Assembly: GCA_014584395.1 (NCBI GenBank)
Contig: JACTMY010000016.1
Location: 30,625-94,624 of the forward strand
Source: Planctomycetota bacterium
GTDB taxonomy: Bacteria; Planctomycetota; Planctomycetia; Gemmatales; HRBIN36
Length of the DNA stretch: 64,000 bases
Reading direction: 5' to 3'
Of this stretch, positions 20,702 to 29,759 are shown one piece after another. The position numbers and the translations under genes are program-made. Every line of letters begins with the position of its first letter. The first letter of the stretch is position 1. Below the pieces are notes generated by a model. The model did no database searches. It saw only the letters and a program-made list of their open reading frames with translations, and had not been told where the DNA came from.

Positions 20702-21310
20702 TCAGCTCATCATGACGACGCCCGGGGGTACTTCGCCGCGGCAAAAGGCCTCCCGATGCTGCGGGTTGCTCAGTTCGATCTGGAAAGGAATCCATTGGCC
20801 GTCCTTGAGGACCGCCATCCACCATGGCCCGGCCGCATCGTCCCCGAATTGCCAGAGGATGTGGAAACCCTCTTCGTTCGAAAAGCCTTCGCCATCAGCC
20901 TGGATGATGCCGCCGACTTGTTCGCGGATCGCCTCCTTGACCTGGCCCAGGATGTCCCAGCCGCCCTCGACGTCGACGCCGCTGAGGAGCTGAAACGCAT
21001 AGATCGTCTTGACCGTTGGCAGGTAGTCGACCAGCCAGGCGGCAGCGCTGCGCGGCTCTCCCTCCTCCGCCTCGATCAGGAACTCATCCAGTTCGTTGGC
21101 GGCCACGTCGCTGGCATCGGTGGTGCTGCGTTCAATGTCGGTGATCTCGATGTCATCGGCGTGGGAAAGCAGCAAACGCTCCCAGGCCTCCTCGGGGCCG
21201 GCTTCCAAGGTCAGCTTGGCGGGCCAGTTGCTCCGGACCAGGGCTTCCTGAAGCTTGGCCAGTGAAGGAATTCGCAGCGATGGCGAGAGCACCCGAATGT
21301 AATAACCCAT
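20702..21310 (-). CDS. Conserved hypothetical acidic protein
   Basis: 202 aa, not recognised. It is acidic, without signal peptide or membrane helix, so probably cytoplasmic. It starts MGYYIRVLSPSLRIPSLAKL, resembling small planctomycete proteins that begin with a strand and a helix. Residues 30-80 are Glu/Asp-rich. The C-terminal half looks like a compact domain (EEGFHILWQFGDDAAGPWWM, then VLKDGQWIPFQIELSNPQHR). Codon use matches the neighbours and the frame is intact. The ATG at 21310 has no strong ribosome-binding site. It lies 203 bases downstream of the Gfo/Idh/MocA gene on the same strand, separated by a terminator-like hairpin, so it may have its own promoter. Confidence 0.65.
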   Translation of the reverse strand: MGYYIRVLSPSLRIPSLAKLQEALVRSNWPAKLTLEAGPEEAWERLLLSHADDIEITDIERSTTDASDVAANELDEFLIEAEEGEPRSAAAWLVDYLPTVKTIYAFQLLSGVDVEGGWDILGQVKEAIREQVGGIIQADGEGFSNEEGFHILWQFGDDAAGPWWMAVLKDGQWIPFQIELSNPQHREAFCRGEVPPGVVMMS

Positions 21311-21430
21311 GAAAATAACTTAATCAGTTGCCTGGGTGCATGCCAGTGGATTCAAGCTCAACGCAAGGGGAATACATCGGCCTTGGCCGCGAGGGTCGCA
21401 GGGCGGTTCCGCGGCGCGAGCGGCTGCAAA

Positions 21431-21463
21431 CACAAAGCCCGCGAAGAGGGGCTCTTCGAGGGC
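21431..21463 (-). terminator. Probable terminator after the Tat-exported Gfo/Idh/MocA gene
   Basis: GCCCGCGAAGAG (from 21437) pairs with CTCTTCGAGGGC (to 21463) around GG, with one mismatch. Read on the minus strand it is followed by TTTGTGTTT. It lies 50 bases beyond the stop at 21513. Confidence 0.6.
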
Positions 21464-21512
21464 TTCATGATGGAAACCACGATCAGCGGCCAAAGTGCGG
21501 CAGCGCCGCGGC

Positions 21513-23024
21513 TTACGCCCCGGCGGGGTCCTTGCCATCGACCCAGGGGCCGGCCAGTTTTTGATAGGCTGGCGGCGACAGCGTGCAGCCGGCATCGCCT
21601 GCTTCCCAGCCCATGATGTGGTTGGGTTTGCCGCCGCTGCGGCTGCGGTTTTCCCAGCCGGCGGCCCAGTGGCCGTTGCCGGGCACGACTTTGTTTTGCT
21701 CCTTGTCCCAGCCCATGACCTGGCCTTCGCGGTAGCTTTGCACGCCCAGGGCGACGGTGGTGAAGGCGGCGGCGCCCAGTTCGGGGGTGGAGAGCGTTTC
21801 CCGGTTGCGCGACCGCACGCATTCGAAGAAGTTTTCCCACAGGGCCTTCGTGTCGCCGTCCCAGCCTTGCGGCGCTTCGCACTTGACCATTTCGCCCTTG
21901 ATGCGGTCTTCGAGGCGAGCGGGGATGCCCGCGCCGCCGGCCGGGTTGTCCGGGATGATTTCGAACCCGCCCTTGACGAACTTGATCGTGCCGAGCCGGC
22001 CGCGAATGACCTCCTCGATGGGATAGCGGTTGATCATGGTGGCGGTGATGATGAGCTGGCAGCCTTCCTCATAATCGGCGACGACGGTGGCGACGTCGGG
22101 CACGTCCCGCCCGTCATATTCGAGGAAGATGCCGCCCGCGCCGACGACCCGGGCCGGATAGCGGACGCCCATGGCCGCGATCAGGTGGGTCGTCTGATGG
22201 ACGAAGAGGTCGGTGAACATGCCGCCGCCGAAGGGCCAATAGCAGCGCCATTGGCCGTAGAGGGCGCGGTCGAAGTCCATCTTCGGTCCGATGGGAACGC
22301 CTTTGACCACTTCGAAGGCATGGCCCAGGAACATGTCCCAATCGATCGTTTTGGGGTTCATGTCCTTGGTGAGCTTGTAATAGCGCCACTGGCCGACGGC
22401 GGAGTTGCGGTAATAGCTGGTCTGCGCCTGGGCGACGTGGCCGATCTTGCCTTTCTTGATGTAGTCGTAAGCGGTCATCCAGGTGGGGTCGGCCATGGAC
22501 TGCACGCCCACGGTCATGACGCGGTTGTATTTTTTCATCGCCTGGACGACGGCCTGGGCTTCCTCGATGGTGCGCGTCATCGGCTTTTCGCAGAAGACGT
22601 CCTTGCCCGCGGCGGCGGCGTCGATGGACATCTTGGCGTGCCAATGGTCCGGCGTGGCGATACAGACGACGTCCACTTCCTTCAGTTCGAGCAGCTTGCG
22701 GTAGTCCTTGGTGACGTGCTTGGCGTCGTCGGGATTCAAGCCGCAGGCCTGGGCGGCGGGGTAGAGGCCGCGTTTGACGTCGTCGTTGCCATTCCAGACG
22801 TCGCAAACGCCGACGTGGTCCACCGGTTTGCCCGCTTCCTTCATGCGGGTGATGATGGGGATGTGGCTATTGCGATCAAGCATCCGGCCGCCGGTGCCGA
22901 GGTAGGCGATGCCGATGCGTTCGTTGGCCCCGAGGATGCGGCCATACGCAGAGGCGGGCAAGGCGATGGCGGCGGCGGACAGGGCGGAAGCGCCGAGGAA
23001 GCGGCGGCGATTGGGTTGCGACAT
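21513..23024 (-). CDS. Tat-exported Gfo/Idh/MocA family oxidoreductase
   Basis: 503 aa. The N-terminus MSQPNRRRFLGASALSAAAI is a twin-arginine signal, so the protein folds and binds cofactor before export to the periplasm. A Rossmann domain follows (IGIAYLGTGGRM, then VCIATPDHWHA and FCEKPMTRTIEEA, with the usual EKP lysine). The C-terminal part is the usual dehydrogenase beta-sheet domain. Such proteins oxidise sugars or inositols with NAD(P); planctomycetes encode many with this architecture and their substrates are mostly unknown. A perfect Shine-Dalgarno sequence (GGAGG, five bases spacing) fixes the start at 23024; the frame is open to 23174. It stands alone, between two hypothetical genes. 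Confidence 0.88.
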   Translation of the reverse strand: MSQPNRRRFLGASALSAAAIALPASAYGRILGANERIGIAYLGTGGRMLDRNSHIPIITRMKEAGKPVDHVGVCDVWNGNDDVKRGLYPAAQACGLNPDDAKHVTKDYRKLLELKEVDVVCIATPDHWHAKMSIDAAAAGKDVFCEKPMTRTIEEAQAVVQAMKKYNRVMTVGVQSMADPTWMTAYDYIKKGKIGHVAQAQTSYYRNSAVGQWRYYKLTKDMNPKTIDWDMFLGHAFEVVKGVPIGPKMDFDRALYGQWRCYWPFGGGMFTDLFVHQTTHLIAAMGVRYPARVVGAGGIFLEYDGRDVPDVATVVADYEEGCQLIITATMINRYPIEEVIRGRLGTIKFVKGGFEIIPDNPAGGAGIPARLEDRIKGEMVKCEAPQGWDGDTKALWENFFECVRSRNRETLSTPELGAAAFTTVALGVQSYREGQVMGWDKEQNKVVPGNGHWAAGWENRSRSGGKPNHIMGWEAGDAGCTLSPPAYQKLAGPWVDGKDPAGA

Positions 23025-23263
23025 GGAAACCTCCCATGGAGTAAGACAAAGGCGGGACGAAGGACCCGCTCCCGGGTCCGAGGCATGGCTCATTATCCCA
23101 AGTGCGGCAGGGAAAGCCAAGTAAGAAAGCAGAGGGAAGCGAGTCGAACGACCGGCCCTGAGCGCGGCGGACAACCCGGCAATAAATGTCCTTGACCCCT
23201 TTTCCTGGGCCCCACCATAATGAACGGGCTTTTCATATGAGCCAATAACGGGGGAGATCGACC

Positions 23264-23773
23264 ATGGTCATCGTTCATCGACAGGTCTGGCGGCTCGGCG
23301 GGGTCATGGGGAGCTTGTTCGTCCTCCTGGCTGGCACGCTTTCTGCCGAGGGGCAGGATCAAAAGGAACAGCAGAAGTTGGCCAAGATCGTCCTGGCTCG
23401 GGACGAGCACGTGGGGCACACGGGGCTGACCTCGAAGAACAACGTCTATCACCTCAAGGCCAAGGAAGAACAGACGGTGTTTCGGACGAGGCTGCGCTTC
23501 AAGGCACGCGGCGACAAGAGCACCGACACGGCGGGGGAAATCATGGTCAGCATGGACGGTGTGACGTGGCGGCGGGCGGGAAACTGGACCAAATACAGCA
23601 TGCAGATTGCGGCCAAGAAGGAAGATTGGCATCTGCTGCAACTCAGCTCGCTGCCGCGCACCTGGAAGGGCAATGAGATCATGGTGCGTTTTTCCTACCG
23701 CGAGGGCAAGGATCAACTCAACATTTATGAAGTGATTTGGGAGAATCCCGAGCTGGCCAAGGAAGATAAATGA
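23264..23773 (+). CDS. Secreted hypothetical protein
   Basis: 169 aa, not recognised. Residues 1-29 form a signal peptide (LGGVMGSLFVLLAGTLSAEG), so it is likely periplasmic or secreted. The mature part starts with a charged helix (QDQKEQQKLAKIVLARDE) and continues as a beta-rich domain with Trp and Tyr near regular intervals (GVTWRRAGNWTKYSM, GNEIMVRFSYREGKDQ). GGGGAG lies seven bases before the ATG. It is divergent from the Gfo/Idh/MocA gene. No partner is suggested by the neighbours. Confidence 0.68.
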   Translation: MVIVHRQVWRLGGVMGSLFVLLAGTLSAEGQDQKEQQKLAKIVLARDEHVGHTGLTSKNNVYHLKAKEEQTVFRTRLRFKARGDKSTDTAGEIMVSMDGVTWRRAGNWTKYSMQIAAKKEDWHLLQLSSLPRTWKGNEIMVRFSYREGKDQLNIYEVIWENPELAKEDK

Positions 23774-23894
23774 CGTTTGGTCGTGAGTGGCAATCCGCTC
23801 AAACGGACAAGATGCAGATAAGCGGCACTTCATTTGCTAGAGTGAATAGGTTGATGCGGGGGTCGGCGCCGAGGAGCACTAGGAACATGACTTT

Positions 23895-25223
23895 ATGAAT
23901 TGGCTACAACGCTATCGACTGCGCCGCTATCTGAGAAATTCCATTTGGATCGAGCCGACCTTGGCCGTGGTTTTGGCCATTCTTTCAGTCCAAGTCTTGC
24001 ACGCCGTCGATTCCGCCTGGGGCTGGCAAATGGACGCCCAGCCCGAGAGCGCGCGCTCCATTTTAGGCGCCCTGGCCGGCGCCATGTTTACCTTCATCGT
24101 GTTTGTGTGCTCCTCGCTGCTTCTGGTCGTGCAATTGGCCAGTGCGCAATTGACGCCGCGGGTCATCGGCACGATGTTTCGCGACCGGGTCACGAAGGTC
24201 GCCCTCTCCATCTTTGTGTTTACTTTCACGTTCGTCCTGTCCGCCATGATCCGCATTGAGCAATCCGTCCCCCTCCTCACCACGCTGCTGGCCGCTTATG
24301 GGTGCGCGGCTTGCATCGCGATGTTTCTTTACCTCATCAATCACATCGGGCTCTTGCTTCGGCCCAGCGGCGTGTTCAAAGTCGTCACGGCCGAGGCGCA
24401 TCGCGTGATCGACCAGGTTTACCCGCAAAGGGAAGCGGACCGCGGGGCGGCGGCGACCTCCGTCGATGAGTTCCTGGACCATGAGCCGAGCCATACCCTC
24501 TACAGCAAACAGGGCGGCGTGGTCTTGGCGTTCGATCGGGAGGGGCTGATCAAGCTGGCCATGGCGCATGACTGCGTGATCGAACTGGTGCCGCAAGTCG
24601 GCGATTTCGTGGCGCCGCGGGACCCCTTGTTCCATGTCTTTGGCGGCCAGGCCGCATTGGATGAGCCGCTGCGGCAAGCCATCGAACTGGGGGCGGAGCG
24701 AACCCAGGAGCAAGACCCGGCTTTTGCTTTTCGCATCATCGTCGACATCGCCTCCCGGGCGTTGTCTCCCGCCATCAACGACCCCACCACGGCCGTGCTG
24801 GCCATCGACCAATTGCATCACTTGCTGCGCCACGTTGGGGGGCGCCGGTTGGACATCGAAAAAATGCGGGATGCTTCGGGCCGGGTCCGCGTACGCTATC
24901 GCACCCCGGATTGGGAGGATTTCGTGCAATTGGCCGTCACGGAAATCCTGCAGTTTGGCGGCGGCAGCATCCAGGTCGTCCGCCGCCTCAAGGCCATGTT
25001 GGAGGATCTGCTGCGTCATTTGCCGGATCAGCGCCACGAGCCGTTGCAGCAAAAGTTGCGGCTGCTGAAGAAAGCGTCGGAGCGCAGCTTTCTTGAACCG
25101 GAAGATCGCGTCATGGCCGAGGAGAGCGACGCCCAAGGCGTGGGCGGCACGAAGCCATCGACCCTGCCGCGCTTGCAAAAGGTTGCGCCCAGCGACTCCC
25201 CGCCGCGGCACGAGGGCCGATGA
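23895..25223 (+). CDS. DUF2254 family membrane protein
   Basis: 442 aa. Four hydrophobic segments lie in the first 160 residues (WIEPTLAVVLAILSVQVLHA, ALAGAMFTFIVFVCSSLLLV, VALSIFVFTFTFVLSAMI, LLAAYGCAACIAMFLYLINH), followed by a large soluble part (about 165-442). The motif LVVQLASAQLTPRVI between helices and the later ALSPAINDPTTAV match the DUF2254 family as I remember it. Its biochemical role is unknown. AGGAA precedes the ATG by nine bases. The next gene (ppk2) begins 81 bases later on the same strand and may be cotranscribed. A role in ion or stress homeostasis would be guesswork. Confidence 0.85.
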   Translation: MNWLQRYRLRRYLRNSIWIEPTLAVVLAILSVQVLHAVDSAWGWQMDAQPESARSILGALAGAMFTFIVFVCSSLLLVVQLASAQLTPRVIGTMFRDRVTKVALSIFVFTFTFVLSAMIRIEQSVPLLTTLLAAYGCAACIAMFLYLINHIGLLLRPSGVFKVVTAEAHRVIDQVYPQREADRGAAATSVDEFLDHEPSHTLYSKQGGVVLAFDREGLIKLAMAHDCVIELVPQVGDFVAPRDPLFHVFGGQAALDEPLRQAIELGAERTQEQDPAFAFRIIVDIASRALSPAINDPTTAVLAIDQLHHLLRHVGGRRLDIEKMRDASGRVRVRYRTPDWEDFVQLAVTEILQFGGGSIQVVRRLKAMLEDLLRHLPDQRHEPLQQKLRLLKKASERSFLEPEDRVMAEESDAQGVGGTKPSTLPRLQKVAPSDSPPRHEGR

Positions 25224-25304
25224 ACGTCGTGCTCAGGCGCCGCCGCGGACTGCCTGCGAACCCAGGTCATTTATCTTGTGGAGTGAGTCAAGGAGAAACC
25301 CGCC

Positions 25305-26111
25305 GTGTCCAAGCATCAAGAAGACGAACCGAAAACCATGAAGCGCAAGGAATACGAGAAAGAATTGCGGAAGCTGCAAACGGAATTGTGCCGCCTGCAG
25401 GATTGGGTCGTTCATAAGGGGCTGCGCGTCATCATCGTGTTCGAGGGGCGCGACGCAGCCGGCAAGGGCGGGACGATCAAGGCCCTCATGGAGCGGGTCA
25501 GCCCGCGCGTCTTTCGCCTGGTGGCCTTGCCGGCGCCCTCCGATCGTGAAAAGACTCAGATCTATATCCAACGCTATTTTCAGCACTTCCCCGCCGCGGG
25601 GGAAGTCGTGGTGTTCGACCGCAGTTGGTACAATCGCGCGGGCGTGGAATACGTGATGGACTTTTGCACGGAAGCCCAATATCAGCGGTTCATCGATCTG
25701 TGCCCCCGGTTCGAGAGCCATCTGATCGGCGCGGGCGTCATCTTGATTAAGTTTTGGCTGGAGGTGGGGCAGGAAGAACAAGAAAAGCGCTTCGCGGCGC
25801 GCATCGAAGACCCGATGCGGCAATGGAAACTCAGCCCCATGGACCTGGAATCCTTCAAACGCTGGTACGCCTTTTCCCGCGCGCGGGACTTGATGCTCCA
25901 GGCCACCGACACGGAGGAATCCCCTTGGCACATCGTCCGCTCCGATGACAAGCGCCGCGCCAGGCTCAACTGCCTGGCCCACCTCTTGAGCCTCATTCCC
26001 TATGAGAAAGTGCCCAAGGAAAAGATCAAGCTGCCGAAGCGTTCTTCCAAGGGGGAATACGACGATCAAGCCAGCATGCAAGGCCGCCGCCTGATTCCCG
26101 AACGCTATTGA
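25305..26111 (+). CDS. ppk2: Polyphosphate kinase 2
   Basis: 268 aa, the usual size for a single-domain PPK2. The enzyme transfers phosphate between polyphosphate and nucleotides (class I mainly ADP or GDP; the class cannot be fixed here). Walker A is FEGRDAAGKGGT (46-57) and Walker B VVVFDRSWYNR (about 105-115); a family-typical KFWLEVGQEEQEKRF follows. No signal peptide, so cytoplasmic. The start is a GTG at 25305, with AGGAG about ten bases upstream; an ATG at 25338 is possible but lacks such a site. It follows the DUF2254 gene on the same strand. Confidence 0.92.
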   Translation: MSKHQEDEPKTMKRKEYEKELRKLQTELCRLQDWVVHKGLRVIIVFEGRDAAGKGGTIKALMERVSPRVFRLVALPAPSDREKTQIYIQRYFQHFPAAGEVVVFDRSWYNRAGVEYVMDFCTEAQYQRFIDLCPRFESHLIGAGVILIKFWLEVGQEEQEKRFAARIEDPMRQWKLSPMDLESFKRWYAFSRARDLMLQATDTEESPWHIVRSDDKRRARLNCLAHLLSLIPYEKVPKEKIKLPKRSSKGEYDDQASMQGRRLIPERY

Positions 26112-26337
26112 GCCATCCCTCGGGAGCGTCGCCGATTACTTGCGCAGGCGTTCATGAAAGGGCAGATGGGCGTTTTCGAAATCGTCGCGTCATGAGCCGT
26201 CCCCCGCCTCGTGGCGTGAACATCGGCTCCATTGTAACCCCGCCACCTCGTCGGGCAATGAAAAGGTCGAGTTCGATCAGATCATCCTCGAAGTTACGGT
26301 CAGAAGGGCATCCCTTCAGAAGGCTGCCTGCATCAAC

Positions 26338-26379
26338 AAAAAAAGCACCTCTCCCTCCGGGGTAACGAAGAGAGAGGCG
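26338..26379 (-). terminator. Intrinsic terminator of the PEP-CTERM dehydrogenase gene
   Basis: Read on the minus strand, a CCTCTCTC arm pairs with GGGAGAGG across a 14-base loop and is followed by TGC and seven T. It ends 28 bases past the stop codon at 26407. Confidence 0.75.
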
Positions 26380-26406
26380 CGGGTGAGGAAGGTGGACGGC
26401 CTTCCA

Positions 26407-27735
26407 TCAAGAGCAAAGGTCGGCGGCGCGGCGCGGTCGGACCTGCCGCTGGCGCCACAGCCAGGCGGCGCCGGCGGACCCCGCCGCTCCGGCGAGCAGC
26501 AGCGTGCCCGGCTCGGGGACGGCGCTGATGCGGAAGATGCCCCCCTGCGACAGCGAGGTGACGTAAACGTCGCCATAGGGGCCGACGCGGATGTCGGTGA
26601 CGACGCCGAAGCCGGTGCCGAAAACGACTTGATTGACCTCGCTGGCGTTGTCCGCCACCAGGTCGTCCAGCCCCACGCCGCCGGGCAAGGCAAAGCCCGT
26701 GCGCGTTTCATTGAGGCGGAACAGGTAGAGCCGGCCCGTGTTGTTGTCGCCGACGAGGACGGCGTTGTCGTAGCTGGGTCCCCAGTTGGAGCCGTACAAG
26801 AAGCCGATAGCCGTGATGCCGACGGGATTGAAGAAGGAAAATTCGGGATCGCTGTAGGTGGAGGCGGCCCCCAGATTGACCAGGTCGCCGGGCGTGAAGG
26901 CAGTCCGCGAAATCGGGCCCATGACGCGGTTCCAGCCGGAGTTGAAGCCCAGCTCGACGCGGTTGATTTCGTCATAGGAGGAAGGGCCGTTCTCGGTAAT
27001 CCAAAGATCGTTGGTGACCGGGTCGAAGGCCATGCCGAAGGTGTTGCGGTTGCCATAGCTCGCCCATTTGTGGAACGCGGCATTGGCGTGGCCGGCGAAG
27101 GGATTGTCCACCGGGATGGAGCCGTCGAGATTGAAGCGATAGGTGCCGCCCGTCAAGGCCGAGTTCGCGGCCTGGGCGGGGTTGTTTTGCTCGGCCCGAT
27201 TGCGATTGAGGTCGCCGGTCGCTCCCCAGATTTTGCCGTCCGGCCCGATGCGAACGGGGCCGCCGTTGTGGTTGGGGCCGTTGTTCTGGGCGGCGTCGCG
27301 CGGGAAGGTTTGCAGGACGGTTTCATTGCTTAGCGTGGTGCCGTTGAAGGTGAAGCGCGACAGGCGGTTGTCGGTCCAGTTGGCGTCGAGGTTGCTGTCC
27401 GAGCCGCTGCTGTCCCGGCTGTAATAGATATAGACGTGGCCATTGGTCATGAAGTTGGGATCGACGGCGATGCCCAGGCCGCCGCGTTCGCTCAGGGTGT
27501 TGACGGGCAAATCCAGGACGATCGAATTGACGCCGCCGATGCGGGCGCGAACGAAGCCGGTGTTTTTCTCGATGACGAAAAAGTCCGTGTTGTAGTGATT
27601 GAGGAAAGACATCCCCGTGGGCAGCGATCCGGTCGCGCTGAAATTCGTGAAGAGATTGGGATCGTTGAGCGTTTGTGCGGAGAGCCGGGGCAGGATGAAC
27701 AGGCAAATCCAAAAGACGAAAATGGCTCGGCGCAT
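26407..27735 (-). CDS. PQQ-type sugar dehydrogenase-like protein with PEP-CTERM signal
   Basis: 442 aa. After a signal peptide (to LSA, residue 20) comes a six-bladed beta-propeller of the glucose/sorbosone dehydrogenase family: RGGLGIAVDPNF, GPNHNGGPVRIGPDGKIW, ENGPSSYDEINRVE and GFLYGSNWG are family landmarks. The catalytic-type His in NHNGGPV is present; activity is not certain. The C-terminus holds a sorting signal, VPEPGTLLLAGAAGSAGAA, then Arg-rich residues and an extra PRRAADLCS tail. So it is probably surface-displayed through the exosortase. GAGG lies seven bases before the ATG. It stands alone. Confidence 0.85.
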   Translation of the reverse strand: MRRAIFVFWICLFILPRLSAQTLNDPNLFTNFSATGSLPTGMSFLNHYNTDFFVIEKNTGFVRARIGGVNSIVLDLPVNTLSERGGLGIAVDPNFMTNGHVYIYYSRDSSGSDSNLDANWTDNRLSRFTFNGTTLSNETVLQTFPRDAAQNNGPNHNGGPVRIGPDGKIWGATGDLNRNRAEQNNPAQAANSALTGGTYRFNLDGSIPVDNPFAGHANAAFHKWASYGNRNTFGMAFDPVTNDLWITENGPSSYDEINRVELGFNSGWNRVMGPISRTAFTPGDLVNLGAASTYSDPEFSFFNPVGITAIGFLYGSNWGPSYDNAVLVGDNNTGRLYLFRLNETRTGFALPGGVGLDDLVADNASEVNQVVFGTGFGVVTDIRVGPYGDVYVTSLSQGGIFRISAVPEPGTLLLAGAAGSAGAAWLWRQRQVRPRRAADLCS

Positions 27736-28029
27736 GGATCAACCTCATAGGCCAAATGGGCGCGGCACGAGCGCCGCCTGGGTGGTTTCCCTCCCATACT
27801 CCGCAGGTTGGTCGGTGTGACCGAAAAATTGCAGAAGTGATGCCAAAGGTTCACGAGCGAGCGGTCCCGCCAATTTTTTCAACCATCGACGGATAATGAG
27901 TTGTATTTCCCCAATGCGATGGACAGAATTGTGTTCTATTCATGCCACTTCGACGTTGAAGGGCTGTTCTTAGATGAGCTACTCTCGGAATGGCATGCAG
28001 GTTTACTTTCGATGGCGAGGAATGATTCA

Positions 28030-28395
28030 ATGCCTTTGATCGCATGTCCAGCTTGTGGTAAACAGATCTCTAGTCAAGCCCCTTCTTGTCCTCATTGCGG
28101 TCATCCAATCGCTTTCCGGCTTATAGAGAATTCAGGCGAAACGATTTTGCAGTCAACAGACCGCGGTAAATCAAAAATCGGTTGCTTCTTGATTGCCCTC
28201 ATTGTTGCGGCTGTTCTTGCATTCCTCAATCCTACGGAAGCTGAAATGCGTCAGAAGATTGGTCAAGACGGCTGGGTGCCAGTTGCTTTTGAGCGGACCA
28301 ATTTGATCCTTTTCAATTGGGTGAGCGTCTCTGGATTTACGGGAGCAACGGCAAAATACTTAGGCATCGCAGGAGCAATTTTCAAAATTGGGTGA
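28030..28395 (+). CDS. Zinc-ribbon membrane protein
   Basis: 121 aa. The start MPLIACPACGKQISSQAPSC is a classic CxxC-x(n)-CxxC zinc ribbon (CPAC and CPHC), followed by a charged linker and one membrane helix (about 54-72, IGCFLIALIVAAVLAFL). The C-terminus is hydrophobic and Gly-rich. The role of such proteins is unknown. ATG 28030 has GAGGA eight bases upstream; earlier in-frame ATGs at 27901 and 28012 lack one. Its base composition is visibly richer in A and T than its neighbours, which may reflect transfer. The flanking genes suggest no partner. Confidence 0.7.
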   Translation: MPLIACPACGKQISSQAPSCPHCGHPIAFRLIENSGETILQSTDRGKSKIGCFLIALIVAAVLAFLNPTEAEMRQKIGQDGWVPVAFERTNLILFNWVSVSGFTGATAKYLGIAGAIFKIG

Positions 28396-28479
28396 TGTTG
28401 TCAATCTGTAGCGCGGTGCCACTGTCGGATGGTGCCACGGGCCGCAGGCAGTTTGTCCGCCCGTGCCTGACGAGCGCGA

Positions 28480-29445
28480 CTAAATCTTCACGGTCGCCTT
28501 GCGGCGATCTTCGATCCGCGGCGTGGACAAGCTCAGGGCATTGTCGGGATCATGCTTCCCCGCCGCCACGGATTTGATGTGCGCCGTGATGGCGGCCTCA
28601 TTCCGCTGCACCTGCTGGGCGATCTGCTCCCCGGCGTATTCGCTGAACTTTTTCCCGGGTTCGTAGGCATAGGGCGAATAGGGGTAAAACGCCGGGTAAC
28701 CCTTGTGGCCGCGCACGGCGGCGTCGAACAGGCCGATCGGCGTGTTGAGCGCCAGGGCCGCCGCCTGGCTCTTAATGGAATTATCCATGAATTGGACGGA
28801 GATGAGGTGGTGCTGTGCTTGCCAGGCATGGGCCAATTCGTGCACCAGGTCGTCGCCGGGGGGCGTGAGCGAGCCCATGTTGAGCAAGATGGTCGTCGGG
28901 CCGTTGCTTTTGCTGGGGATGGCCACGGTGAAGGGGCGATTTTGCAGTCCCGATTTGTCGGTAATGAAAATGTTAGTAAGGTCCAGGCTGGTTCCAAAGC
29001 GATTGATCGCCATGGCTTCTTGCATCGGGTCCAGCGGCTGCACCTGCACGCCCGCGATGCTTGCCGCCGGCGTCGCGGCGTTGGATCGGTGGCTGAAGCC
29101 GAACAGGTTCCGCAAGCCCTTGCGGGATTGATCGATGATGGGCGAGAAGAGGGAACGAATCAGCATCACGTTGCCTTTATTTTCCGGCAGGCAGTTGGCA
29201 CACTGCAGGAAGCTTTCCGGGGGGAATTGCAACGATTCGTTCAGCATACCCTGCGTCTTGGGGCCGACGATGCCGTCGGCGGCCAGCTTCTTGTCCTTCT
29301 GAAATTCCAGCACGCGGCCCTGAGTCTTCTTGCCGAACAGTCCATCGACGGTCAAACGGGGCAACATCGTCGGATGGCAATTGAGCTTGGCTTGCAGATC
29401 GAACACGGCAGGCCCCTGAGATCCAAGGGCAAGCAGCTTGGACAT
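28480..29445 (-). CDS. Putative zinc metallopeptidase (HELAH) with N-terminal peptidoglycan-binding repeat
   Basis: 321 aa. Residues 1-70 resemble a PG_binding_1 repeat (LALGSQGPAVFDLQAKLN, TVDGLFGKKTQGRVLEFQ, AADGIVGPKTQGML). Residues 140-280 contain DDLVHELAHAWQ, a HExxH zinc site, with a further Glu-rich helix, reminiscent of DUF4157. There is no signal peptide, which is odd for a peptidoglycan-binding protein, so delivery by another route is possible. ATG 29445 has a perfect AAGGAGA five bases upstream; the frame is open to 29574. Planctomycete relatives are likely; the substrate is unknown. It is divergent from the ABC genes. Confidence 0.7.
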   Translation of the reverse strand: MSKLLALGSQGPAVFDLQAKLNCHPTMLPRLTVDGLFGKKTQGRVLEFQKDKKLAADGIVGPKTQGMLNESLQFPPESFLQCANCLPENKGNVMLIRSLFSPIIDQSRKGLRNLFGFSHRSNAATPAASIAGVQVQPLDPMQEAMAINRFGTSLDLTNIFITDKSGLQNRPFTVAIPSKSNGPTTILLNMGSLTPPGDDLVHELAHAWQAQHHLISVQFMDNSIKSQAAALALNTPIGLFDAAVRGHKGYPAFYPYSPYAYEPGKKFSEYAGEQIAQQVQRNEAAITAHIKSVAAGKHDPDNALSLSTPRIEDRRKATVKI

Positions 29446-29759
29446 GGGAATCTCCTTCATGGACGGGTCTAGCTCCATAGGCACGCTGTCCGCCGATTTG
29501 TGCCCACAGATTCGTGTGAATTCAGGGGCGGACGATGACCGGCGAGGTGTGGCTTGTGCTGTAAAGTTAAACAAAACAAGGGGTTACGCACTTCGACCCA
29601 GAAGTAAGAAGCCAGTCTCAGATGCCGCCGATGGGTTGCCCGGTCGGCATGAAAGCAATCCGTTTATTCGCATCGTGCGTGACGGTGAAGAGTCAAGTCG
29701 GTCGGGGGAGGCTATTTTCTGATCGACCGCTGGGTGGGGGAGGCCGGTATAATGGCTTC
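29446..29759. other. 314-base divergent intergenic region
   Basis: No gene is supported. It lies between divergent starts and must carry promoters both ways. An A-rich patch at 29565-29580 is the only base-composition feature. I saw no clear repeat or operator. Confidence 0.5.

Noticed and set aside
26108..26365. Plus frame of 85 codons after ppk2
   Set aside because: Arg/Pro/Ser-rich, no domain, and ends inside the terminator of the convergent gene.
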